A DNA stretch of 11,411 nucleotides from Anaerolineales bacterium (GTDB lineage: Bacteria > Chloroflexota > Anaerolineae > Anaerolineales > Villigracilaceae): contig JAICRQ010000063.1 of assembly GCA_025966435.1 (NCBI GenBank), forward strand, positions 1-11,411. Reading direction: 5' to 3'. The notes below the pieces were generated by a model. It worked only from the letters and a program-made list of their open reading frames with translations. It was not told the origin of the DNA and made no database searches. Both the position numbers and the translations under genes were made by a program. Each line of letters opens with the position of its first letter. The first letter of the stretch is position 1. Below are positions 1-6,833 of the stretch, in pieces.

Positions 1-703
1 GAGGAAAATAATCCATCTGAAGAAGGGAGGTAATCGATAAGTTTGTGGATGCATAGTTACTCTGGCTGCATTCCGCCACGTAAAAGCCCATGTCTTTCAA
101 TTCCTGCAAAAAAAGAGAACTGTCATACCCATACTTTTCCTGCAATACATCTGCCCGGCCATGCGCATCCAGGACGATCAAATAAATATCAGGCTTATCA
201 CTGGAGGCTGACGATCCATCCGATTGGCTTTCTTTTTCTGTAAGAGCTTTTCCCAACTGGTATGCGCCATATTCATAATAAAGCAACTGGGCAACGACCA
301 TCAAAGTCAAAGCAACCGCGATTGTGGACAGAAAATTCCTGACCATCTCAGCAGTAGATCGATTTCTAATCACGAGCCACGTCACTAGAATAAAGAGGAC
401 GCCCAGCGCAATCACAAGAAGACTGTGACGGACCTGTTCACCAAAAATCTTTTCAAATTGCATGTGAACATGCCCGTAGGCTAACATCAGGATCATCGCC
501 AGGCTTGTTACAATTCCAGCCCTGTCCCAGTCCTGGAAGACAGCCTTTGTCAAAACCAGGATCAACGCGGTGAGCAATAGTACGATCAGCAGCGTTCTGA
601 TAATAGATGCCAAATCCACATAAAGGATGTTGTAATTACGCAGCGCCAGCACAGGGTAAACTGCGATCAAAAATGGATATAGCCTTAAAATGAGTCTCTT
701 CAT
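1..703 (-). CDS. Membrane-anchored sulfatase-like hydrolase/transferase, N-terminal part (cut by window edge)
   Basis: The reverse strand is open from ATG at 703-701 to the window edge, giving 234 codons without a stop. The start MKRLILRLYPFLIA is followed by about five hydrophobic segments (roughly residues 5-25, 33-53, 63-80, 94-112 and 125-145). A polar Ser/Asp/Glu-rich linker (about 155-172) comes next. Then comes PDIYLIVLDAHGRADVLQ (about 173-190), which resembles the first metal-binding strand (…DxxGR) of membrane-anchored members of the sulfatase/alkaline phosphatase superfamily. SNYAST near residue 216-221 sits where the nucleophilic Thr/Ser would be expected. Relatives include LTA-synthase-like and phosphoethanolamine-transferase-like enzymes acting on the outer membrane face. 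The substrate cannot be told from this fragment. The C-terminal catalytic half lies outside the window. There is no clear Shine-Dalgarno sequence. The first five codons fit a normal membrane-protein N-terminus. Confidence 0.8.
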   Translation of the reverse strand, partial: MKRLILRLYPFLIAVYPVLALRNYNILYVDLASIIRTLLIVLLLTALILVLTKAVFQDWDRAGIVTSLAMILMLAYGHVHMQFEKIFGEQVRHSLLVIALGVLFILVTWLVIRNRSTAEMVRNFLSTIAVALTLMVVAQLLYYEYGAYQLGKALTEKESQSDGSSASSDKPDIYLIVLDAHGRADVLQEKYGYDSSLFLQELKDMGFYVAECSQSNYASTNLSITSLLQMDYFP

Positions 704-711
704 AGCTTATG

Positions 712-733
712 GCCCAGATTTTATCATCTGGGC
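712..733 (-). promoter_or_regulatory. Operator-like palindrome overlapping the -10 of the sulfatase-like gene
   Basis: On the plus strand GCCCAGAT (712-719) and ATCTGGGC (726-733) form a perfect 8-bp inverted repeat around a 6-bp centre. On the minus strand the same bases contain TGATAAAAT (726-718), an extended -10 with hexamer TAAAAT. The predicted transcript start is near 711, leaving a leader of about 8 nt before the ATG at 703. No good -35 is visible. A dimeric repressor bound here would cover the -10. It could also act as an RNA hairpin only if transcription starts further upstream. Promoter strength and operator function are inferences. Confidence 0.5.
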
Positions 734-893
734 GAAGGGATCCTGTTTTGGTCGATGGGGCAGGGGAGGTAAGAGAAGGATGGAAGGCTGAATGATTGAA
801 CAAGAACTTAGCATCAATAACACTTAAGTATTTCGTGGAGGCTTTTTTCTTGTCTTTCACATTTCTGTATATGGATTTTCTAGTGGGGGAGGA

Positions 894-922
894 TTGACAA
901 TTAGGAAGAATGCTTTTATACT
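894..922 (+). promoter_or_regulatory. Sigma-70-type promoter P1 of the tyrosine recombinase
   Basis: A perfect TTGACA (894-899) and TATACT (917-922, one mismatch to TATAAT) are separated by the optimal 17 bp. The predicted transcript start is near 929, inside the inverted repeat at 925-960. The leader to the ATG at 993 would be about 64 nt. Confidence 0.65.
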
Positions 923-924
923 AA

Positions 925-960
925 CAATGCTTTCGATAAGTTACATTACCACAAGCATTG
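925..960. repeat. Dif-like imperfect inverted repeat upstream of the recombinase gene
   Basis: The left arm CAATGCTTTCGATAA (925-939) and the reverse complement of the right arm (946-960, CAATGCTTGTGGTAA) match at 12 of 15 positions. The outer 8 match perfectly. The arms flank a 6-bp spacer, GTTACA (940-945). The inner 28 bp (929-956) therefore have the 11-6-11 geometry of Xer/dif recombination cores, and the left half-site ends in ATAA as many XerC half-sites do. It overlaps the predicted start of promoter P1, so an autoregulatory operator is an equally simple reading. No second copy is visible in the window. Confidence 0.4.
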
Positions 961-986
961 ACAAAGAACTATATTTCGCATAAGAT
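958..986 (+). promoter_or_regulatory. Putative promoter P2 giving a leaderless recombinase mRNA
   Basis: A second perfect TTGACA (958-963) is followed after 17 bp by TAAGAT (981-986; T1, A2, A5 and T6 of TATAAT kept). It ends 6 nt before the ATG at 993, so transcription would start at or next to the start codon. No Shine-Dalgarno sequence precedes the ATG, which fits a leaderless message. Its -35 shares bases with the right arm of the inverted repeat at 925-960. Confidence 0.4.
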
Positions 987-992
987 TTGACT

Positions 993-1988
993 ATGGATCA
1001 AGTAAAAGGTGCCCCTACTGTTTCTTCTGTGATCGCAGAATATCTTGATGTGGTAAAGCTTGCCCGCAGTCAAAACACTGCCCTTACATATGCTAAAGCA
1101 TTGAAAGAATTCAAAAAGGTTTTGATCAAATTAAAAATCGATCCAGAAACGTCCCCTGCTAGCGTGCTAACGGAAGACCATATTTCCAAGTTTGCTATGC
1201 ACCTCAAAGCCTTTGCGCCAGCGACAGAGGCGCTTTATGTGCGTGCCATTGCTCGGTTCTATAAATACCTGGCGGCAGAACGGCTAGCCGAAATAAATTT
1301 GCCTCGTATGGACTTGCTGATTGAGCAGCGTACGCGCAAACCAGGCATTCGCTTACCGCAATTCCCCACAAACGATATCGAACGCGTGCTTGACTTTGTC
1401 TCCGATATCACCTCCCTTCCAGCAGAATCCGAAATTGAACGGTTACGCGCAATGAGAGATCGAGCATTCATGCTTACACTGGCGGACACGGGGCTTCGAG
1501 TGCATGAAGCCTGTAATTTGCGGCGTGGTGATATTGACTGGAATGAGGGTCGTGCAGTGATCATCGGCAAGGGAGACAAACAAGCCGTCATACGGTTTAC
1601 GACACGATCTATGCGCGCGTTGAAAGATTATCTTGCGCTGCGTGCGGAACTGGATGGCGGTTCGGGAAAACAATTGACTGCCCTACCCCTCTTTGCCAGG
1701 CACGATAAAGGAACTGGAAAAAAGGTCAAGCCCATTACACCGACAACCGGTCGCAATATTGTTGCTGAGCGAGTCAAACAAGCGCTGGGCAATGAAGCTG
1801 AAGGACATATCACTCCTCATTCCTTCCGGCATTATTTCGTTTCCACGATTTTGCGTGCTTCTGGCAATCTCAAACTTGCACAGGCTTTAGCCAGGCACGA
1901 GAATATCCAGATCACCCAGCGCTATGCTCACATCAACGACGATGAACTGGACAAAGGGTATTACGAGATCTTTGAGAAGAAAACGTAA
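993..1988 (+). CDS. Tyrosine recombinase/integrase (XerC/XerD-like)
   Basis: The product is 331 aa from ATG 993. An in-frame TTG at 987 would add two residues but lies directly after the -10-like hexamer, so ATG is preferred. Residues about 10-105 form the N-terminal SAM-like core-binding domain (SQNTALTYAKALKEF, then ALYVRAIARFYKYL). Residues about 125-325 form the catalytic domain. All catalytic residues appear present: R169 in TGLRVHEA, the beta-hairpin Lys in GKGDK (K193 or K196), H276 and R279 in HSFRH, H302 in ARHENIQ, and nucleophile Y311 in QRYAHI. It should carry out site-specific DNA strand exchange. The length suits Xer or small integron/plasmid-type recombinases. There are no neighbouring phage or transposon genes, so a resident resolvase-type role is as likely as mobility. 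A dif-like inverted repeat lies 33 bp upstream of the ATG. Confidence 0.92.
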   Translation: MDQVKGAPTVSSVIAEYLDVVKLARSQNTALTYAKALKEFKKVLIKLKIDPETSPASVLTEDHISKFAMHLKAFAPATEALYVRAIARFYKYLAAERLAEINLPRMDLLIEQRTRKPGIRLPQFPTNDIERVLDFVSDITSLPAESEIERLRAMRDRAFMLTLADTGLRVHEACNLRRGDIDWNEGRAVIIGKGDKQAVIRFTTRSMRALKDYLALRAELDGGSGKQLTALPLFARHDKGTGKKVKPITPTTGRNIVAERVKQALGNEAEGHITPHSFRHYFVSTILRASGNLKLAQALARHENIQITQRYAHINDDELDKGYYEIFEKKT

Positions 1989-1990
1989 TT

Positions 1991-2008
1991 GCTTAACCTG
2001 AGTTGAGC
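1991..2008. repeat. Small hairpin after the recombinase gene
   Basis: GCTTAAC (1991-1997) pairs with GTTGAGC (2002-2008), 7 bp with one G-U, around a CTGA tetraloop. It begins 3 nt after the recombinase stop codon. No T-run follows, so it is at best a weak or factor-assisted terminator. Confidence 0.3.
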
Positions 2009-2089
2009 ATCTGCAAGACCATCCTCCCCTCCCCACATTACAAGTGCCAGAAAACAGTCAAAGGGTTCCTCTTGTTTTTAGAACATTTG

Positions 2090-2098
2090 TGCTAAAAT
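2090..2098 (+). promoter_or_regulatory. Extended -10 promoter candidate for the exported hydrolase gene
   Basis: TGCTAAAAT is an extended -10 (TGn followed by TAAAAT, 2093-2098) in an AT-rich stretch. A poor -35 (TCTTGT, 2070-2075) sits 17 bp upstream. Start near 2105 would give a leader of about 83 nt to the ATG at 2188. The rest of 1989-2187 holds only short repeats. Confidence 0.4.
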
Positions 2099-2131
2099 TG
2101 AAATTAATAAAAATTGTAAATTACTGTCCAC

Positions 2132-2149
2132 TTTAACATGTTTAACATG
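2132..2149. repeat. Tandem 9-bp direct repeat TTTAACATG x2
   Basis: Two adjacent copies of TTTAACATG (2132-2140 and 2141-2149) lie in the predicted 5' leader of the hydrolase gene. The 8-bp palindrome GTGATCAC (2156-2163) and GTTAAC (2164-2169) follow. They could bind a regulator but nothing proves it. Confidence 0.4.
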
Positions 2150-2187
2150 CAAGCAGTGATCACGTTAACAACCTAAGAGAAATCAAC

Positions 2188-3264
2188 ATGAAACGAACAA
2201 GTCATTACTGGTTCCTATTCCTTTTTCTTTTGATCCCGAACGCCTGTGAGACCAGTGATCCCTCCTCCCTGCCGCGCTACCCGGTATCCAATTTGCCCGT
2301 AGCGCCTCTGGTAAACCCATCCACATCGAACACGGCTCTCCAGGTCATCCCGGCTGCCAATGTGTCGTCAGCATCGCATCCCCTCCAGATCGATGCGATG
2401 CGGGCGCGCGAGTATCCCGGCAGCGATATTGTAGTCGAGCAGGTGCTGGACCCTGGTGGCAATTACAGCCGCTATTACGTTTCCTATCTCTCGGATGGAT
2501 TGAAAATCTACGCCCTGATGACGGTCCCGAATGGGCAGAAACCAGCCACCGGTTGGCCTGTCGTCATGTTCAACCACGGCTATATCCCGCCGGATGTTTA
2601 TCGCACCACAGAACGATATATTGCTTATGTGGATGAGATCGCGAGCAGCGGTTACATCGTGTTCCGCTCGGATTATCGCGGGCATGACCGGTCCGAGGGC
2701 CAGGCGGGAGGTATTTACACCCAGCCCAATTATTCGATCGATGTGCTTAATGCGGTTGCTTCTGTAAAGCGACATCCCGACGCAGACCCGAACCGGATCG
2801 GGATGTGGGGTCACTCTATGGGCGGCTACATCACCCTGCGCTCGATGGTCGTGACGAGAGATATCAAAGTCGGTGTGATCTGGGCGGGAGTTGTCGCGCG
2901 CTACCCGGACCTTTTCACGCGCTGGAACTGGGGAGCGCGCCCCACGACGGCAGAGCCAGGATCATGGGTGTATTCGTTAGAACAATCCAACGGTTCTGTG
3001 GAAACGAATCCTGAGTTTTGGCGCTCCATTTCCGCCAATGGATATCTGCAAGACCTGAACGGACCGATCCAGATTCACCATGGCACAGCAGACGCCGATG
3101 TCCCCTGGGAATTCTCCCAGATGCTTCACGATGAAATGGTGCAGGCGGGTCAAGGCGTGGAGCTATACCTGTACGAAGGCGATAACCACAACATTTCAAA
3201 TAACTTCAGCGTGGCAATGCAGCGCACGATCGAATTCTTCGACCGTTCTCTAAAATCCAACTGA
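2188..3264 (+). CDS. Exported alpha/beta hydrolase, prolyl-oligopeptidase-like (S9) peptidase/esterase
   Basis: The product is 358 aa. MKRTSHYWFLFLFLLIPNAC is a signal peptide with Cys20 as a possible lipidated residue, though Pro at -3 makes an atypical lipobox. A Ser/Pro/Asn-rich linker follows (about 21-60). The hydrolase core runs from about 105 to 355. The oxyanion-hole segment is MFNHGY (127-132). SDYRGHDRSEG (161-171) is typical of S9/dienelactone-hydrolase-like enzymes. The nucleophile elbow GHSMGG carries S210, HGTADADVP carries the likely acid D302, and GDNHNIS carries H334. The usual N-terminal beta-propeller of prolyl oligopeptidase is absent, so substrates may be small peptides or esters. 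A weak AAGAGA precedes the ATG. The stop codon directly abuts the stop of the convergent hydrolase. Confidence 0.85.
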   Translation: MKRTSHYWFLFLFLLIPNACETSDPSSLPRYPVSNLPVAPLVNPSTSNTALQVIPAANVSSASHPLQIDAMRAREYPGSDIVVEQVLDPGGNYSRYYVSYLSDGLKIYALMTVPNGQKPATGWPVVMFNHGYIPPDVYRTTERYIAYVDEIASSGYIVFRSDYRGHDRSEGQAGGIYTQPNYSIDVLNAVASVKRHPDADPNRIGMWGHSMGGYITLRSMVVTRDIKVGVIWAGVVARYPDLFTRWNWGARPTTAEPGSWVYSLEQSNGSVETNPEFWRSISANGYLQDLNGPIQIHHGTADADVPWEFSQMLHDEMVQAGQGVELYLYEGDNHNISNNFSVAMQRTIEFFDRSLKSN

Positions 3265-4833
3265 TTACTGACAGGCATAACCCGGCTCTTGCGTTGGATC
3301 GTTCCAAAATGCCAGCGCCATAGATAGGGCGCAATTCGAAGAACGTGTCACCCAATGTCCGTGCCCGGGGAATTCATGGAAATACGCATGGGATAAGGTT
3401 TGCGAAACCATCCGGCCCCAGTCCGGCGGTGTGATGGGATCGTGATCTCCTGCCAGAATCAAGCTGGGTATTCCACTCGAGACTGGCAGGTTTTCGCGCG
3501 GGTCCGGTGTGCTAGTTGTCCATTCCCTGCAGGCGGCGAATAGAGGCTGGACGCTGGCGGGATAAAATGCAGCAATCTGTGGGGAAACGCCCTGTGCAGC
3601 CGTATACGCTTCTTCAGCTGCATTAAGCGGAATCTCTTCCGCACATTGCACCGACATCTGCATCCCCAACGTGCCGGATGTATCGAAATAAAGAGTCAAT
3701 CGGTCCCGTAGAATGTCGTAATTACCTTGGGCAATATCATAGATCATCTGCGGCATGGACGCGGTTACTGCCGGGTTATATAAGCCCACAAAAAGGACAT
3801 CAATCAATAACGCTCCATCCACGCGCACAACGTATTCGGTTCCGCCTGCCTGGAATGACAGAGAAACTGGACTCGTATTCAACTGATCCACAATCTGATA
3901 AAAGACTGCGCGCAAATTCGGATAAGATGCGTTACATCCAGCGTCCGCTGCACAACGAGCAAAGAAGACATTGAAGGCGCGCTCCGCATTTGGCGCGAGC
4001 GCCGTATACAGGTTGACCTGAAGCGGGTACACAGAGTCAAGCACCGCACTCCGCACTGCTTCCGGATGATCGCGCATGAGCGTCAATGCCAGACGCGTTC
4101 CATACGAAACAGCATATAGATTCAGCTTGTCATAGCCCAGCGCCAATCGCAAATCGTTTAAGTCGGCCGCACTCGCCGCGCTGTGATAGGCCGTGAGGTC
4201 AATCCCCTGACCCAGCAGGCGGTCACGGCAGCGCTGAAAAGCCTCCAGGATGATTTGGTCATTCCCAGAGTCAGCCAACCCGCGCTCGAGCAAGAGTCCG
4301 GTGACGGATGAACGCTCAGGGCAATCCAGGCGCGGCTGGGAGTAGCCGGTGCCGCGCTGGTCGAACAGGATGAAATCGCGTTGGTTGAGAATCGAACCCA
4401 ACCCGCGGTTGAACATGTACGAAGCGACTCCAAGGGACGATGACCCCGGTCCCCCGGCAAGGTGCACAACGGGATCTGTAAGCGGGGTCCCCGAGCGAAA
4501 TATCGCCACGTGCAGGTGAATCAGCGGACTGTCCGCACGAGCGCGGTTTTCTGGGACGATCAAGTATCCGCAGTCCGGGGTGTAGCCCGATGGCACGGGA
4601 AATGCGCATGGGGCTGGCTCGAAGATGGGTTGATAGGCAATACCCACAGTCATCGTCGGAACGATGGGCGTATGCGCCGCGAGTGTAGACGTCGGAGAGA
4701 GAACGGGCATGGTGGGAGGCGCTGAAGTGGGCAGATTACAAGCGAACATCCCCAGGGAAAGCACTAGGAAGAAGGTCAAGCAGCGCTTACGGAGCATAGA
4801 CTGAGAACGGGAGTTTGTCTGTGGTTGTTCCAT
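3265..4833 (-). CDS. Exported alpha/beta hydrolase of the tripeptidyl-aminopeptidase (TAP) type
   Basis: The product is 522 aa from ATG 4833-4831. An in-frame ATG at 4797 (residue 13, MLRKRCLTFFLVLSLGMFAC) would give a more usual signal peptide, and neither start has a well-spaced Shine-Dalgarno sequence. The Cys after GMFA is a likely lipidation site. It is followed by a Ser/Thr/Pro-rich linker (about 33-65) as in Chloroflexota lipoproteins. In full-length numbering: HLAGGPG (124-130) is the oxyanion motif of the S33 family. DQRGTGYSQP (159-168) and the nucleophile elbow AVSYGTR with S243 follow. AGDHDPITPP gives D465, and GHGHW gives H491 or H493. The C-terminal CA…FW…PGYAC matches a TAP C-terminal domain. 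Likely cleaves N-terminal residues from peptides or hydrolyses esters outside the cytoplasm. Confidence 0.87.
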   Translation of the reverse strand: MEQPQTNSRSQSMLRKRCLTFFLVLSLGMFACNLPTSAPPTMPVLSPTSTLAAHTPIVPTMTVGIAYQPIFEPAPCAFPVPSGYTPDCGYLIVPENRARADSPLIHLHVAIFRSGTPLTDPVVHLAGGPGSSSLGVASYMFNRGLGSILNQRDFILFDQRGTGYSQPRLDCPERSSVTGLLLERGLADSGNDQIILEAFQRCRDRLLGQGIDLTAYHSAASAADLNDLRLALGYDKLNLYAVSYGTRLALTLMRDHPEAVRSAVLDSVYPLQVNLYTALAPNAERAFNVFFARCAADAGCNASYPNLRAVFYQIVDQLNTSPVSLSFQAGGTEYVVRVDGALLIDVLFVGLYNPAVTASMPQMIYDIAQGNYDILRDRLTLYFDTSGTLGMQMSVQCAEEIPLNAAEEAYTAAQGVSPQIAAFYPASVQPLFAACREWTTSTPDPRENLPVSSGIPSLILAGDHDPITPPDWGRMVSQTLSHAYFHEFPGHGHWVTRSSNCALSMALAFWNDPTQEPGYACQ

Positions 4834-4895
4834 ATCCTGGCAAAATATGTGATAAAAATACAGTCAAAATCTTAGACGGCAGTGAGAGAACAGGA

Positions 4896-6002
4896 ATGAT
4901 TGACGATAAACATGTAGAGCGAATCGACACGCTGACAGGCTGTGGCAATCTATTATCATTTCTAGAAATGTTCACTACGCACCTCACGTCAGCCACAGAA
5001 AACTCCTTCTCGCTGCTGGTGGTCGACTTGAATAATTTCATGGCGTTCAACAAGAAGCACGGGCAGATCTACGGTGACTCCGTGCTGCACTGGGTGGGCA
5101 TCGTACTCAGAGATACCGGGCTGCCAGCCTTTCGGCTGGGCGGAGATGATTTTCTAGTCCTCTTAAACAGCGGTGACGCACAGGATCGTGAAGAGATCGC
5201 ACGGTCTGTGTTTAGTCGCCTGAATCGTGAGAGCAGACAATTCAGCTTGTTGAATCCGGCCTCCGTGATCTTGATCCATTTTCAGAATGAACAGCTTGAA
5301 ATTGCTGATTTATGGATCGCGATCAGCGATGCCCTGTTCGACGCAAAGGTATATGGCGAACGAGGCTTTCTCGTCACAACCTACGCCCATGCCTCTGCCA
5401 TCAACAACTATCAGCTGCGCGTGATCAATATGCTCACGGAGCGCCTTCTTTCCTTTGCCGATCGGCTGGACGCCACACACCAAATCGCCTACCTGGATCC
5501 GGTCACACAACTGCCGAACAGCATCGCTGCGGAACGAGAAATGAAACGAGCCATGCAGCAGGCACAACGCAACAACGATGTATTTTCGATTCTCTTCATC
5601 GATGGGGATAATCTGCGGCTCTACAACGATATCAGTTATTCTGCTGGCGATGACATGCTCAGGCAATTAGCACAATTGCTCTCGAAGCATCTCCGCCCTG
5701 GAGATTTTATTGCTCGCTGGCGCGTGGGTGATGAGTTTTTAGTATTGCTCCCCGCGACGACAAAAGAGGGAGCGTTTGTCGTCGCAGAACGGCTCCGCTC
5801 AGAAGTGGAATCCACATCCCGAGTCTGGAAAATTCCCATCACAATCTCAATTGGAATCGCGACCTATCCAGCGCATGGGGCAACACTTCAGGAATTGCTG
5901 GTGGCGGTAGAGAAAGCCGCGAAGTATTCGAAAGAAAACGGCAAGAACCAGATCACCGCATTCGACGACGCGTCCACTGTCAGTGCAAACTCGCAAAGTT
6001 AA
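4896..6002 (+). CDS. Tandem GGDEF-domain protein (putative diguanylate cyclase, degenerate)
   Basis: The product is 368 aa from ATG 4896. This start removes an overlap with the divergent hydrolase start and places GAGAG (4883-4887) about 8 nt upstream. A TTG at 4815 is in frame but would overlap the neighbour. GGDEF domain 1 (about 8-160) has DTLTGCGNLL, VDLNNFMAFNKKHG, and RLGGDDF with GGDDF at 82-86 in place of GG(D/E)EF. GGDEF domain 2 (about 198-356) has LDPVTQLPNS, FIDGDNLRLYNDIS, and RVGDEF (276-281), which lacks one Gly of the signature. RPGD (267-270) resembles an inhibitory RxxD site. SIGIATYP (318-325) is the usual late GGDEF strand. No membrane segment or sensor domain is visible, so the protein is cytosolic. 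It may make c-di-GMP or only bind nucleotide. The family is clear and the activity uncertain. Confidence 0.88.
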   Translation: MIDDKHVERIDTLTGCGNLLSFLEMFTTHLTSATENSFSLLVVDLNNFMAFNKKHGQIYGDSVLHWVGIVLRDTGLPAFRLGGDDFLVLLNSGDAQDREEIARSVFSRLNRESRQFSLLNPASVILIHFQNEQLEIADLWIAISDALFDAKVYGERGFLVTTYAHASAINNYQLRVINMLTERLLSFADRLDATHQIAYLDPVTQLPNSIAAEREMKRAMQQAQRNNDVFSILFIDGDNLRLYNDISYSAGDDMLRQLAQLLSKHLRPGDFIARWRVGDEFLVLLPATTKEGAFVVAERLRSEVESTSRVWKIPITISIGIATYPAHGATLQELLVAVEKAAKYSKENGKNQITAFDDASTVSANSQS

Positions 6003-6017
6003 CGTGGCCCTGACCCG

Positions 6018-6830
6018 TTAGCGAATGAAAATTTTCCCATCACTGATTTTTGCCAAATAGATCTTGAGATCCACCTTTGCCGGCCCTTCTACCACTTTGC
6101 CAGTACGGATATCAAAACACGAACGGTGCCACGGGCATTCAATTTGGTGATCAAACAGTTTTCCCTCCGATAGTGGACCATAACGGTGGGTGCAAAATTC
6201 CTGAAAGGCGTATGCTTCGCCTCCCTCTTTGACGATTGCAATGATGGTGCCATTCCTACTAACGCGCAGGGTCTCACCATCCGTCAGGTCATCTACGTTA
6301 CAGACGGACACCCAGCCATCCTGCCGCTCGAACATAGACACATCGATCGTTTTGCGAGGCGTCCTCGTATAGCGACGATGGCGTCCTACACCAACACCAT
6401 CATCATAAACCATCGTGCCTCCCAGGTAGCCTGATACGAGAATGATGGTAACTCCAGCAAAGGAGAGTAGCATAGGGACGAACGGAGTTGTGCCCAGGTT
6501 CAGTTGTCCTATCCGTAGGAATAAATTGGCTCCGAACAACGCTATAACTGTGAGATTGAGGGTCATGTGAATATTGGCGGTTTTCTTCGCTGGGTGATCT
6601 AAACGTATATCAGACCAATCGGCAAACCCAGCAGACGCAGCCAGCAGTGCTCCTGCCAACCCAAATGTCATACCATAAAAAGAGGCTCGTACCATAGTAT
6701 TCGAGCCATCTCCCAAATAGGACACAATGTCCAGAACCAAACTGAGAGTAAAGAGACCAATGGGAAAGTGGACCAGAGCTGGATGTAAGGGATGCCTAAA
6801 AGGTTTGCCCTGCAAGAATGCTTTCAACAT
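6018..6830 (-). CDS. DUF2231 membrane domain fused to a Rieske [2Fe-2S] domain
   Basis: The product is 270 aa. Residues 1-145 are a DUF2231-type membrane domain with about four helices (roughly 20-40, 50-70, 88-106 and 118-138). It carries the His-rich start FRHPLHPALVHFP (H13, H16, H21) and H88, possible heme or metal ligands. Residues about 168-270 are a Rieske domain: CTH (C213, H215) and CPWH (C232, H235) give the C-x-H…C-x2-H cluster ligands with 16 residues between the pairs. CFDIRTGKVVEGP follows. The likely role is electron transfer at the membrane; partners are unknown. The ATG follows the upstream gene's stop codon by 3 nt and has GGGAGAG just upstream inside that gene, so the two are co-transcribed. 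The gene ends 15 bp from the convergent GGDEF gene, with no obvious terminator between. Confidence 0.88.
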   Translation of the reverse strand: MLKAFLQGKPFRHPLHPALVHFPIGLFTLSLVLDIVSYLGDGSNTMVRASFYGMTFGLAGALLAASAGFADWSDIRLDHPAKKTANIHMTLNLTVIALFGANLFLRIGQLNLGTTPFVPMLLSFAGVTIILVSGYLGGTMVYDDGVGVGRHRRYTRTPRKTIDVSMFERQDGWVSVCNVDDLTDGETLRVSRNGTIIAIVKEGGEAYAFQEFCTHRYGPLSEGKLFDHQIECPWHRSCFDIRTGKVVEGPAKVDLKIYLAKISDGKIFIR

Positions 6831-6833
6831 GCT

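Noticed and set aside
43..243. 66-codon plus-strand frame
   Set aside because: It is antisense to the sulfatase-like coding region, which is open throughout with a coherent membrane and catalytic pattern.
636..860. 74-codon minus-strand frame between the sulfatase-like gene and the recombinase
   Set aside because: It overlaps the start of the sulfatase-like gene in another frame, spans the operator-like palindrome, and shows no protein-like features or good Shine-Dalgarno sequence.
4815..4895. Upstream TTG start extending the GGDEF protein by 27 residues
   Set aside because: It would overlap the start of the divergent hydrolase, adds no recognisable sequence, and ATG 4896 has a better ribosome binding site and begins just before the GGDEF fold.
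5999..6020. TAACG/CGTTA inverted repeat between the GGDEF gene and the Rieske gene
   Set aside because: Five base pairs with an 11-nt loop and no T-run; too weak to call a terminator.
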